Source of the DNA: Liolophura sinensis | Lineage: Eukaryota; Mollusca; Polyplacophora; Chitonida; Chitonidae | DNA: 64,000 bases | Assembly: GCF_032854445.1 (NCBI RefSeq) | Contig: NC_088301.1 | Coordinates: 54,301,187 to 54,365,186, forward strand | Reading direction: 5' to 3' | Shown: piece by piece, positions 32,204 to 44,290 of the stretch | Layout of the letters: each line of letters begins with the position of its first letter | How positions within the stretch are numbered: position 1 is the stretch's first letter | The notes under the pieces: model-generated | What the model was told of the DNA's origin: nothing | Databases searched by the model: none | The model's input: only the letters and a program-made list of their open reading frames with translations | Translations under genes and position numbers: made by a program

Positions 32204-35026
32204 TACAGTATTTATTTCTATCATTTCTATCAGTAAGAGAATTTTTTAGTCGTCCAAAATAAAAAAATAAAGAATTCATTTAAGACCTTTTAAGACTTCT
32301 GTTTTTTTTTTTTTAAATCTGTATATTGCAGAATTAAGTTGAACTAAAGGTAATCACCTTTCACTGAATGGAAATCTAAGGCTTCTGTTTCTGCTCATCA
32401 GCAGAGAAGACCTTTTAATGTCGTTAATTATTTATTTCTATAGCTGCTATAGACCCCTGCAAGCTACAGAAGATGTAAATCTGTTTCCAAGGCCGGATTC
32501 CGGGGCTTTCGATAACAGATTTCCATCTCCATTAAAACAATCAAATAACATTCCACCTGTTTTGCCTATCTTTTACAAGGAAATTCATTATATTTATTTT
32601 GTGATGCAAAACAGCATGAAAGTCCAAATTAACCTGACTATTGTGAAGCATTAAGCGCCCGCAAGTTTATGGCCAAGTTCAAAGGCATCGATTGTCGATA
32701 AATCGGTGATTTAACCTTTTTCGTGGATTTGGCACACAATGTTTTGTGAACAGATGATGTTAAAACTTCAGGATATGTTGTTCCGTTAACTATCTAAGTG
32801 TATTCAGAAATTCTTTCCATATAAAGACCCAGTTAGTCGTACGATTTTTTTTCTAAAATTATCGTATTTCTGCATTCTAGGGTTTGGGACTGTTTGAATA
32901 ATGTAACTTTAAAAACCGATATCCGCTGATCTGTCATGTCTGCCTGGTTCCTTATAGTCGGTTTCCCGTTCCTAAAACTTTTGGTGAGTTTTGTTCATGA
33001 ATAAAAACGCCATTTGGCAACATCCTTGTGTATTTCCTGTGTATTGCCTGCATTAATAAGGCCTGTGTGAGCGTCGATGTTTCCTGTTATATAAAGGTAA
33101 CAGGCTGTCGTCTCGTTAATGCCCCAAATCTGAAATATGCGACCATTTCAAAGCGCTTCTTTGCCCACTAGAGGCATTTAAACTCCCAATTTATATTTGC
33201 TTTAATTCCTTTCTTGTGACAGGTTATTTAACACTATTACATCAAACAAGAATAATCTATAGAAAGGGTAACACACATTTTCAATTTAGATATATAATAT
33301 TTCAGTGAAACTGCAGCTTTAAGCCACAGAACATGTGAATGGCCCAAGGTGATTAATATGACAAAGAAAGACAAACAAACAGAAAGCTTGTTTAATTTAA
33401 TCACAGTCTTGATATTTATCGAGACCTAACAGAAATGATGCAGTACAAAACCCAGACGTATTCGTGTGCCCTGAGAGATGTCACAACCCCATGGCATCCT
33501 GTATAACAGTAGCTAGTGACGCTATAGATGTAAACATCAAATAAATAATGCACTAAAACATCTTTCAAAATCTGCCTGTTAGATCTCTTTTGAGAATCTG
33601 CTTAGAAAATGCCATCCACATCGTGGCCTTTAGCAGGAAGATGAAGGCCCGAACAATGGTATATAGCTTGGCGTGATAGAACGTAAAAAGCGAAAAATGG
33701 GTACACGTTGTGGTACTTTTATGCAATCAACTGGTCTGGCGTGACTAAAGCTATTAGTCAAATATAGCGAATTTGTCGATGTGCTATTTTGATAGGATTA
33801 GCCGTGTGATCTCTCCATCGTGTTAAGCCCATTGTGTTAACTCGTTGCAACTTGTTTTTGGTTGTTTTTACTGCCATCTTCTTTACAGCAGAAAAAAAAC
33901 TTTCTTATCTGAATATATCATTTAATCTTAGGGAAGGGGAAACTGATGGTTCCTGTGCTTTACAGCGATGGAAAAGTATTGGTTTCCTAAGATTGTAGCT
34001 GGTTGTTGTTTAAACAATGAGCTTATTTAGTGAGACAATCGCTACTTCAGAACACTGTGAGGAACACTTTCTACACAGATAGTTATGGAGTCAAAACCGT
34101 GACTCGTTATTCATTTGTGATGACAAATGAGATGTTCAGAATTTTGACATATAGACGTTATTTACAGTATAGTATTTATCTAACAGTACATTTCCGTTCT
34201 TCAAGTTGTCGTTTTTAACAAGATGAATGTAAACGATATACTTACCTGAGAGGTAGGTGTGCAGGTCTCTCGTAGACATTCTTAAGATTGTCTTAGGCAA
34301 CAAACACTTGTGTATTATTCCAGGTCATGTAACACCAATACAGATAAACATGGAATAGGATTCTTGAATGCTTATCGCACGACTACCTCATAACGCCGAT
34401 TCAAAACTGTATGTCAAAACACCCTGTCTAACATACGCTACATTACAGCTCCTAGGCCTTTCTCGTACAGAGCAACGGCATTCTTCTGTTTGTAGTTATT
34501 CATCAATGGTAACCTTTTTTCCTCAACCGCATCAACTACTGCTGACCTGGTTAGGAAGCGTATTGGCTGACTGACTGTACCTTGCCGCACTGTCTCTTCT
34601 CGACTTGGAAGGCCAGCAAAGGAATACCCAATTACTCTGTGCCGACAACATGTGCCAATAAGGGACAGCTCCGCTTGGTGCTTTATGTGATGAGGAGTAC
34701 GTCACGTTTCCTGCAGAGACGATGGCAAACTACTAATTCCAGGTGTTGGAAGATAAATCGACCATAAGCGTCAGTCACTATAAAGACTGGGTTGCCAGTG
34801 TAGCTGGCATTCGTATGTCGTCTCGATGGTGTAGATAGATTACTAATAGGCTACCTTTATTTAATTCCTTTGTATGTTATCGCCCGAAATGCATGAGTTT
34901 TGCTTTTCATGGTGCTTTTTTGCAGCAAATCATTTTTCGTTTCTTCATAAGTAAAATGTATTACCAGAAGGAATGAATGAATATATAAAGCAGTATGATA
35001 GGGATATGAATATACTAGGCTTATAG
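32204..35026. other. Non-coding, one possible small exon
   Basis: No family match. A T-run sits at 32302-32313. The only item of note is the possible exon at 34246-34291, listed separately. Confidence 0.45.
34246..34291 (-). CDS. Possible further upstream exon of the Cys-rich gene
   Basis: 46 bases between an acceptor TTTGTTGCCTAAG and a perfect GTAAGT donor. Phase 2 at both ends fits the exon at 29172, and the reading NLKNVYERPAHLPL is stop-free. Such short matches occur by chance, so this is only a candidate. The intron would span 5 kb, including a SINE and the assembly gap. Confidence 0.3.
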
Positions 35027-35290
35027 AGAGTAAAACCAGAGCAGACGACAGTGTGTTAGCTGGCAAACGGTCACACCTAACCTGAGAAATAAGGCCTCAT
35101 GTCAATTTATCCTAGGGTTTTATTTGTTACTGTTCATGCATATGCTTAAATAATAACAAATTACACGCCCCTAGAACCATGACTTAAGCAGAATTATGTA
35201 AAAACAAATTGCGTTCATCTTATTTGCAATATATTAGACGTTACCGGTTTACAATTACTCATAATGCGATGTTGTCATCACATTTGATAC
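35027..35290 (-). repeat. Family B repeat, long inverted copy
   Basis: GAGAGTAAAACCAGAGCAG, GACGACAGTGTG, GTTCATGCATATGC, AATTACACGCCCCTAG, TTAGACGTTACC and GTTGTCATCACATTTG follow family B in reverse. Confidence 0.7.
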
Positions 35291-35849
35291 ACAATCACAT
35301 TTCAGCAATGCAGTGGAATGCAGGCTCATTGCTGAGTCAAATACATTTTAAAGCACGATCGAGGCTGAGGTGAGTTAAATGCTGAAGAACGAAAACAATT
35401 TACTTTCTCTCTCTCTCTTAAGTTAGCGATTTCACTCCATGCCAAAAGAGACAACCATTAATCAGAATTTGAATTATCTCCCCTGAGTCTTTCAGCCTGT
35501 TGCCTATATAAGTTATTGGAGCTAAACAAGAAAGCAGTTGTGGAACTATGAGATGTATGAGACGAGGTAAGATTTCAAGTCAATAAGTATTATATTGAAA
35601 ATAGATCATTGTCCACAGGGTATAATTGGACTCCATGCTCTCGCCATCGCCACGGTAACTGATATGTGTTCTGTGGAAGACCAATGTAAAACCCTCTTGA
35701 AATCAACATAAATACCATCCATTGTACTCTTCACGCGTTTCCTTTGAACCCCTATGTAGCTTATCAAGTTAACACCTCATGACAAATACAAATATCCGCT
35801 GGTTTGTGCTGAAGACATATGGAACATAAAGGGTATTACCATCTCTATT

Positions 35850-36020
35850 TTAATTAATTAATTTATTCATTTGATTGGTGCTTTACGCCGTAGTCAAGAA
35901 TATTTCACTTATAAGCCGGTGGTCAGCATTATGGTGTGAGGAAACCGGGAAGGCCCGGGAAGGCCCGGGTGAAACCCATGACCATCCGCAGGTTGCTCGT
36001 ATACCTTCCTACGTATAACT
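35850..36020 (-). repeat. tRNA-type SINE, 3' part
   Basis: GTGCTTTACGCCGTAGTCAA, AATATTTCACTTATAAG, GGAGGAAACC-like text and CCATCCGCAGGTTGCT match the tail and body of the 60955 SINE in reverse. An internal 12-bp duplication (AAGGCCCGGG twice) is present. Head missing. Confidence 0.8.
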
Positions 36021-36239
36021 CTATTTTAAAGAAGAAATCAAAACAGCGATGCGATTTGAGTGTGACGACTGTTATGCACCTTCAATTCTAAGTGAGTGTA
36101 TGTTCTAATACCTAGCCTGTCAAAACTCTGACTTACTGGACAAAGTGACGTATATGTAATATGCAATATGATACTCCGGCGCAAATGTCCATTTGTTTGA
36201 GGTTCGAATATGCAGTGCGAGTCAGTTCCTCAAAGAATA

Positions 36240-36425
36240 GCCTTGGAGACGAAATGCATTCAAGTCTTCTTGTATACTGACTTTATTCAGTCGCCTGGAA
36301 CATAACACACGTCTTTCTGTCATCATTAAAAACAGCTGACATCTTCTGTTTGCATGAAACCCTCTTTATTTTTTGCGTAATAAACTATTTTTGTTAGTTC
36401 ATAGAAATTTGTCTTGCGATTCTGT
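36240..36425 (+). repeat. Family A repeat, partial
   Basis: TTTATTCAGTCGCCTGGAAC, GTCTTTCTGTCATCATT and AATTTGTCTTGCGATT. It runs directly into a family B copy. Confidence 0.65.
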
Positions 36426-36625
36426 TGTCATTGTTTATTTGATGTGATAACAACACAGCATTTTGCATAATTTTAAATGTGACATGAAATAAAATGCAAT
36501 TAATATCACATTTGTTTTCAGATTCTGCTTGTCATAGTGCTGCAAAATTGCTACTTTTTCGGCATTTACATAGAATACAACCCTAACTCGGGTAAAGTGA
36601 CACTGTTAATCTGTCACAAGTATTG
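36425..36625 (+). repeat. Family B repeat copy
   Basis: GATGTGATAACAACACAGCA, TGCAATTAATATCAC, ATTCTGCTTGTCATAGTGCT and TCGGGTAAAGTGACA. Confidence 0.7.
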
Positions 36626-36904
36626 ACAGCTAATAAGAAAATTTTTCCTTTCGGAGCTTGAAAACTGTGCCAAAAAATGGTCCTATCACTTGGCTTGAGC
36701 TAGTAAAGAAAACGGTTGTGTATGCAGTCGACCATATGTTCATCCAAACATGTTCTCAACGATCGTACCGTGCGAAAGGTACTTGATGACCTTCAGTGAA
36801 AATAGGTTATTATTCCTGCGGAAAGAGCACAGGTAATCCAATGGGTACCTGTTGTCACCCCCCCCCCCCACCCTCCTTCCCCTTGGACTGACCTATACAA
36901 GTTC

Positions 36905-37205
36905 TGGTATGAATACGACTATATGCGGAAATTATTAAGAAATAATCCTAACCAGGTCCGATCTTTCTCATTCACTAAACGGAATATTGATGATCTGATA
37001 GCTTTAAACAATCCATATATAGCGAAGGCTGTGAACGTTATTTACCCACCTTCGCTGGATTTAAAGGAAAACACTCTTCAGATTTTGTGTCTTATGTAGA
37101 CTTATATTTGTACAAAGACCAAAACATTTTCCTCTTTTGCAGACTGTTTGACAGGAGGGGTAGCTTAAATTTTGACATTATAAGTTATCAATACTTGGAC
37201 ATCAA
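36905..37205 (+). pseudogene. RT element relic, catalytic region
   Basis: The reading RNNPNQVRSFSFTKRNIDDL, IALNNPYIAKAVNVIYPPSL and DLKENT, then after a shift YVDLYLYKDQN and LFDRRGSLNFDIISYQYLDI, matches the metazoan RT whose pattern is F-x-x-R-Y-I-D-D-V, then LNNP, YP-x-x-L-x-x-K, SYLDL and LYDKRDDFNF. The DD pair is kept. It is the segment that precedes the tail seen at 742 and 40640, so all three belong to one RT family. It stops before the tail. Confidence 0.65.
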
Positions 37206-38474
37206 TAACGGCTGTAAGTCACATGACTTACACTTCCGTTTGTGAACTTCCCGTGAGCAACTCCCGCTTAATCAGAATGCAGCACTTGTGATGTGTTTGG
37301 TTTTTGGTTGCTTTCACAACAGCAGGGATCATAAATGGAGATTTTAGCGTTTTCTAAGGAATAAACTGCGTCGATGGGATCGATTGGCTAGGTAAATTGA
37401 GTCTGGGCTTCTAAATTTTAATGAAATCGACAAGATTCATTTGTTATCTGTCCATCAACAACATAATGGTTTATTTATGTTAGACCCGATGGTAAACGTC
37501 ATCTTGATGAGTATTACCGTTTCAACATAAGACCTAAAATAAAACCAAAAGGTATCTGAATAGTGTATATTTGCATGTAATGCAACTAATAAATAAGTGA
37601 ATAAACATTTGCAGACAACCTTGTTCCAAAGGGAGACAACTCGTTGGTAGACTGATCAGCATAAATTTGACGCCCTGGCCATATTTCTATTCCATGCTGC
37701 ACAAAGTACTAATACTGTGCTCGGTCTTATAACAATTCTGAAAATCTAACCACAAGCAATCTGAAGCTGAAAGATTTAATGAGTGCGTTTTTTCTTTTGC
37801 TCTTTTTCTTTCTCTTAAACTACCCATATTATCCTCAACTGTCACAGATCAATCATAATTCTCTTGGAACCTATGTCATTGTATATTTGTTAAGTTCATT
37901 TTGTGTGATTTCATTTTTTCTTTTACTCAGATAGGCGCTTAGATAGAGAGCTTCAAGTAGACAATGGCAGAAAAGGCTCTTGTCACTTTGAAAATGGAAA
38001 CAGGTCGAAAGATCCTATATACTTACCACATAACGGTGACAAAATATTTCAGTTTCTAGATCCAACAGCATGGCGTTATTCTCTCCATAATATGTATTCA
38101 GTTTGGTTTTTAACATGGAATAATGACAGATTTGCGAAAACATTACAAACCTAAAAATTTGTATGTATCAAATTATTCAGCAGGTGTTTGTTTTTGTCAA
38201 AAATATAAACTACTAGCTGTTATTATGCCACGCTCAAGATTTATTATCATTATAATTTAACAAAACGCGTAACACAGTCTTGTTTAACTCAGATTGTGGA
38301 AGATTTGTACGGAATGAAGGACACTGGTGGTCATGATATGATTCATGTGAGAATGTGTCTTGTTTATAGTGTTTGAAGGCTCCAGGTACCAAATGCACCG
38401 CTTCAGCGTATAACGGAAAAAAAATATGGCAACAGAGTGAAGCTAAATGAATAATTAAGACAGTTAAAATAGTT
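37206..38474. other. Intergenic, no feature seen
   Basis: No repeat-family or protein match recognised. Confidence 0.45.
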
Positions 38475-38572
38475 GAGTCTATGCGTCGAAACGGATATTT
38501 GTATACCAGCCGTCAACCAATTAGGACGTTCCAGGTCAATAACCGCAAGGTCAATTCGCAAAAACACAGAAT
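38475..38572 (-). repeat. Family A repeat, terminal 95 bp
   Basis: GAGTCTATGCGTCGAAACGG, TTTGTATACCAGCCGTCAAC and GACGTTCCAGGTCAATAACC give a close match to the family end. Confidence 0.8.
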
Positions 38573-39043
38573 TAACATTTTTACCACTGGTATCTTTTAA
38601 ATGAAGATTTTGAGAAAAAATGAATTTGTTCTCATGTTGAATTTTGTCCCTTAATTATGAAGACTTTTGATGAGATATCAGTTCCCCTCAGTTCCATTAA
38701 TAATGCTGAAAAATAATATTTAAAACTATGTTTAAATTAATATATAGGTAACCATGGACCATGATTATGCTTTGCCTGCCACATGTCGCAGATGTTGCCA
38801 AGAGACAAAGTCAAAATTACAACACCAAATAACTTTATTGGACATGGAAATCAAAACTATGACTCAGGCTCAAAGCTATATACTTCTTATATTATTATTA
38901 TAGTATATTATTATCAGATGGTCATCGAAACAAATAATGTGAAAACTCATAACTGAAAGGCATGATGGTTAGGTTAAAATAGGTTCTATTCATTCAATCC
39001 TTTGTGTTGGGAACAAGTTTTAGTACCCGTATACTGAACAAAC

Positions 39044-39870
39044 ATGCAACTGAAATGTTTATGTAATGTAGATTTTCCCCCAACTTTTCAGATGCTTAAT
39101 ACCAGCCTGCAACATGACATCTTTACCATTTTATCACCAATGATCCAGTGCTATAAAATCACTTATTATGCTGGGTGGAAGATGAAAGCGATGTACTCAG
39201 AAGATGAATTGCTACTTGCATTAATGAAGCTGACCATGGATTCCAGAGACATTGACCTAGCTCAGCGTTTAACGTCAGCAAAGCTACTGTTTCTAATGTT
39301 TTAACTTTTATCAATATGTTACAGGACCTGCTCTTTCAGGGTATATTGCAACATGGAATGTCGTCGCAACAAAGGTGCAAAACCTCAGCGCCTAAATCTT
39401 TTGAAGAGTTTGGAAATGCTAAGGCCTAAATTGATGCTATAAAATCACACAAGACATGCCCACATCATAACATTTACAAGCTTGAGCCTTTAACAACTAC
39501 AAAACCCGTCCACTGTTAAAAGTGGTCAACGCTGTTACCCCCACTTGTTCAATAACCCATGTGTCTCCACTGTATTCTGGATCAACTTCTGATGTTGTCA
39601 TCGTGAGGCACAGTGGTATTTTACATGGGTTCCGGGCCGGTGTTCTTATTTTAGTGGACAGGGAATTTACCATTCACGACCATTGACCAAATGGAGTGAG
39701 AATTAACATACCACCATCTTTGTCATTCAAGGCAAAATTTACAAAAAAAAGAAGTTATGGTCGAAGCCATTGACAGGCCCATATCAAATAAGATATTCCA
39801 AGCCTGCTGTTATCTTGTAAATTTACATGCTCCTCTTCTGAAGGAAATTTCTGATCAAGTAATAGACAAA
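39044..39870 (+). pseudogene. DDE_Tnp_4-type transposase with HTH (broken)
   Basis: The N-terminal part reads MYSEDELLLALMKLTMDSRD and IDLAQR, then after a one-base shift FNVSKATVSNVLTFINMLQD, which is the HTH_Tnp_4-like region. The catalytic part (about 39496-39780) reads VVNAVTPTCSITHVSPLYSG, STSDVVIVRHSG (Asp), FRAGVLILVDREFTIHDH (Asp) and RINIPPSL. A final piece, KIFQACCYLVNLHAPLLKEI (about 39790-39850), is the usual C-terminus. The Glu box is not seen because sequence is missing before KIFQ. It belongs to a different subfamily from the 11-kb copy and would cut and paste a PIF/Harbinger-like element. Several frameshifts make it inactive. Terminal inverted repeats were not found. Confidence 0.75.
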
Positions 39871-40070
39871 TGAAAACATCAAATTGAATAATACATTTAT
39901 TTAATCTTTTATACTTACAACACATTTTCTTCTGTGTAAAGAAATAGCTATGGTCTAATTTTTATTCCTGACAATCATGCACTGAAGAGACTAGCCTTAA
40001 GACACAAGCTATTCTGATGAGTTGCTATTTAAAATAGTAGACCAGTATTTTCATTATTATCACCAGACTA

Positions 40071-40235
40071 GTTTATTTATTTATCTTATTGACGTTTTAG
40101 GCCGTACTCAAGAATATTTAATTTTTACGATGGCGGCTAAAAGTATGGTGGGAGGAAATTCACGACCTTCCCACGTGAGTTGGACTTGAACTCACAGCAA
40201 CCGCATTGCTTCCGGGTCATGCAGAGAGGAGGCCT
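40071..40235 (-). repeat. tRNA-type SINE with internal deletion
   Basis: GGCCGTACTCAAGAATATTT, TATGGTGGGAGGAAATTCAC and GAGTTGGACTTGAACTCACA match the 60955 SINE in reverse, but the central block is missing and the head is absent. Confidence 0.75.
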
Positions 40236-40639
40236 GTTTCCTTCGCATTGTGATTGTATGTTAAAATGAACATAAAGTCTGCAACTATATGTTCTTAGAA
40301 AACATGATATAGGACACAGTCATCACAGAAAAATATGTAAATCATTAAAAATATGTATATGTGGCATGCCTTGACGATTTCTGGCTAAACGGCATTATAT
40401 GAAGAGTAGGTGACGTTTTTCTGCCCTTCGTAGACGCTTGAACGACGCCTTGTATATGCACATTTTCCTTATCTAGAATGAATTTCAACACATGGTCACT
40501 TTGGACAGCATTTTCTGAGCTCCGCATTAGTTTAACTTTTCCTCAAACGTAATTCGAATAGGAACAGATCGATAGAGCCATTGCGTGCGTGTGCATCTGT
40601 CAAATGTCCGTTCACAGGAAGTTCAATATGTCGCCAACT

Positions 40640-41287
40640 GTACGAGATTTACAGCCCTTATATACCGAAGGCGTGTACATATCTCGCCTGGTAGCATTTG
40701 TTAGATCCTGCGTGCTGTGTGACGATTTCAATCAACGTCACAAATTATTATTGCAAAACCTTGTGTGTCAAGGTTATTCCATCAAATCCCTTTACTCCAA
40801 GTTTTTAAGGATTTACAATGAGTGTAATTTAAAGTAAATCAAGTAAATATGGACAGAGCATAGAAAATCTCTGGCACTCTACTTCATGATTGTGTTTAAT
40901 TTCGCTTAACTCGGGGCTAGGGGCGGTAATTCATCGTAGTGAATTGCGCCGCTACTTTGGATTTATGTACAGTTACAATCAAAGCGCAACTGAGATACAT
41001 ACTTTATTATCGTCAATTTATATTCTAGCATGGTACATGATTTGAATACTGATTTCACTCAGTCGCCTATAACATACCTTGAGTCTACTGTTGGCAACGT
41101 GTCTTTGTATGATTCTGTCCTATTTTCGTACTTTGTATACTTGCTTAGTTCTTTGATAGTTTGTGTTTTGGAATTGACCGTGCGATTATTGACCCGGAGC
41201 GTACTTATTGCTTGATGACTAGTATACAAACATTGTTGACTGGCAACGTCCATCATGTGACTGTCTGTTTCGACACCTAGATTCCAG
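40640..41287 (+). mobile_element. RT C-terminal relic plus family A repeat
   Basis: The frame reads EGVYISRLVAFVRSCVLC, DDFNQRHKLLLQNLVCQGYS and LYSKFLRIYNE (40660-40822), the conserved RT tail, intact over 60 codons. It is followed without a break by family A sequence: GTAAATATGGACAG, TTTCGCTTAACTCGGGGC, CAGTTACAATCAAAGCGC and TAGCATGGTACATGATTTG, to a terminus GTTTCGACACCTAGATTC at 41270-41287. This is the clearest evidence that family A is the 3' untranslated region of this RT element. Confidence 0.75.
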
Positions 41288-41924
41288 TACGTGTCAAGTC
41301 TACCATCTTCATCAATTCCCCAACCCATGGTTATAGATTGCCAAAAATAATTCACAATCCAAATGAATTTACACACGACGGTAAGTGCACCTGAAACTGA
41401 ACGGAAGATTGGAAGTGTAGTTCGCACATGTCTTTCTGCGAGTCAATTTGCCCAATGCCCTCTAACAATTTGTGGATGAGAAATGATTGCGATTGGATAT
41501 GGGAGGTTATAGATTTAAAGTTCATTTCCAATTTCAGCTAAGTTAGTTCTCATAGCAGTAGGCTGTGGGGAAATCCATGCACTAAACCCACTTCATCTGA
41601 ACGACAGGTAATCACCTATATAGATTGGTAGTCAGTTCTCGGTTTCCCTGTTCAGAGCCCCCACATCAACAGGGAAGAGAGTAAGTGGTTCTATGGCATC
41701 TAAAGCAACCTGTTGAAACAGCGGCCACTGCAAACAGAGGATAACATTTTATTGCTAACACCTGGGATATGTCTTTAAAAACAATCTTTTGGGAGACAGA
41801 AATGAGCAGTCCACAACTACCGCATATTTATCACAAATAAAGTACAGAAAAGTTACTTTGATTTCTATTTACTTACTGATTTACCTTCTGACTCACATTT
41901 CAGAGTCACACCTAAAGCGTAATT

Positions 41925-42178
41925 CTCATCATGTTACACGATCTGAATACTGATTTCACTCAGTCGCCTAGAACATACATTGTATTTTTAAAAACATCAC
42001 TGAAAATTGTGAACTGCTTCTCTTTGTATGATTTCGTCCTATTTTCATACTTTATATACTTTCTTAGTTCTTTAGTAGTTTGTGTTAAACGTCGTTTTGG
42101 GAATTGACCTTGCAATTATTGACCCGTAACTGACGACTGATATGCGAATGTGTACTTCGACGCATAGATTCAGCACTT
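41925..42178 (+). repeat. Family A repeat
   Basis: CTGATTTCACTCAGTCGCCT, CGTCGTTTTGGGAATTGACC and the terminus CGACGCATAGATTCAG. Points towards the next copy at 42527. Confidence 0.85.
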
Positions 42179-42526
42179 ACTCAGATAAATTTACAAGAGG
42201 CCGGACTTAACCGGTAATACGTGAGACTATTTGTTAATATAACACAACCATGGTATGATCGTTTTGAAGGAGTAACCATGAGAATCTGATTTTAGTAGTT
42301 CACAAGCAAAATAATTTACTTTAAGGGATAATGTTCGAGTTTAATTAATTAAAAAGCTGTGGATAGTCAAGATACGTATCGGAGTTGAGTCTTGCTCATA
42401 TATCCTATTCTTGGGTTAAACAGAAGACACAGCTAGGAAGCGGGGCGCGAGAGATTCTGGAGACACGGTGCATATTTACTTGAAAGAATTGTACCCAACT
42501 GAAAATTGGTGTAGACACTTACAGTG

Positions 42527-42680
42527 AATCTATGCGTCGCAGCAGACAGTCCGCTTCCCGCTTCCAACCGTAAAGTCCAAGGTTCATATAGTCCAATAGT
42601 TCCAAATCGATATTCGCGAGACCCATTTCCAAATGTCCTTGATAAACTACTTTCTGTAGTAATTACTTCTGGCCTTGATT
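42527..42680 (-). repeat. Family A repeat, diverged terminal part
   Basis: TGAATCTATGCGTCGCAGC, then GAGACCCATTTCCAAATGTC. With 41925-42178 it forms a tail-to-tail pair. Confidence 0.7.
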
Positions 42681-42689
42681 GAAATCAAG

Positions 42690-42850
42690 TAAAGGACACA
42701 ATATAAAGGACTACAGACTAGAAAGTCAAATAAGAGCAGCGACGACAGTGTGATAGTCGATTTTCCACAGTTCGGTTTTTTCTTATTATAACTGTTCATG
42801 TAAATGTTTAATCGTATCAATTTAGTAGATGTCACTTGTCTAGAATAGCC
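42690..42850 (-). repeat. Family B repeat, partial
   Basis: GAGCAGCGACGACAGTGTGA, TAACTGTTCATGTAAATG and TTTAGTAGATGTC. Confidence 0.55.
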
Positions 42851-43915
42851 TCTCAGACTGTCTTATTACCCTCAAATTCTCCTTGAGGAGAACTGATAGA
42901 ATATCCTAAATCGGCCAGGTAAATTATATACCTCGTCCACGCTAATATATTAAAGCACTGCCAGATATAACGTCACTCTTATCGTGCACGTGTGTTGTGG
43001 GCTAGCCTATGGGGTCTGCCACACGGGTTTTCTATTTTCGAGCGAACTGTACACAATTTTGACAGATGACAAATGAGTAGCTTCTACTGGATATGGCGTT
43101 TCATATTGTCCTGCAAACCCGTAAACAGAAAGGCAAGCTACGTTTGCACAAGGCAAAATAGACGTATCAGCTGAACTAACTGATGATTTATATTCATATA
43201 TACATGTATAAACTATTTTTTTCATATCCTAGCTCAAGGCAAAAGCAAAATATTAACATATAAGATATCGGGCCATAGGGATTGTGCGTTGCTACTTATA
43301 TTAATGAACACCTGGAATGATACCTGATCCTGGTAACATACGCAAAAACTGCAAAATTGTTGCCATCACGGGCGCTATCTCTGAACGCCTTTGTAATTCA
43401 CAAGTTCATCAGTGTGTGCTATCACATGGTAAAGTAAATCCTTGTTTAAAGGTTGTGGTAGCGCCACAGTCACAGTGAGGTGGCTCAGTTTACTGTCCCG
43501 AGAAAGCTTTGGAGATAGCAAGGCCTTATTCCATATATTCAGCATTTTGCATGATACCAATCCCGCAATTAACTAAGTAACACCAATTGTTAAAAAGTTA
43601 GATGACATCCATTTAACATGGACTTAAATGAGAGCGCGGGGTTTAAATTTTCATTGAGTATGGAGTTAACTAAAATTAGTGGATGAATTTAATGTTTGTA
43701 CTGTATATTACAATCGCGGCACTTGAACTGTCGCGTATAACTAAAATAAGCTGATAACCCAGTGCCTGTACGGACTATTCGATACGCATGCGTATTAGGC
43801 TGGACTACAATTGTTGAGAGTAAAGCGCTAGGGCACGGAAGACGGTTGAAAACGTCTATACTTTGCCATTCAAAGACGGCCACGTCAAATTACCGCAAAC
43901 CCTTTTTCTGTTTTC
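42851..43915. other. Intergenic, no feature seen
   Basis: No convincing exon or repeat. Confidence 0.45.
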
Positions 43916-43919
43916 TTGT

Positions 43920-44290
43920 AAATATGGATTGATTGTCGAGATTCCATGACTCTCCATGTCATAGTTGGCTCTAATTCGTCTTCATTCGAGGCTAGGAGGT
44001 GTATGTTGAACCGTGTTGAACATCATCGCCATGTTAGACATATGAACAGTTGCAAACAAAAAGCAGCTGTAATGCATATTTTGATCTTGAACGGCAACGT
44101 ACGAACTAGTATGGAACAAGATTACAGAACTTATTTAATTCATTCGTCTAGAACATCCCTTCCGTCATCAATGTCAACTGTTGACGGCTTCTCTTAGCAC
44201 GATTCGGTCCTAATTTCTTACTTGATATACTTTCTTAATCCTTTGGTGGTTTGCAATATTTAACCGGGAATCGCCATTATGGCCGACGAT
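43920..44290 (+). repeat. Family A repeat, diverged
   Basis: TTCATTCGAGGCTAGGAGG, ATCGCCATGTTAGACATATG, AACAGTTGCAAACAAAAAGC, CTGTTGACGGCTTCTCTTAG and TTCGGTCCTAATTTC. It does not reach the shared end. Confidence 0.7.
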
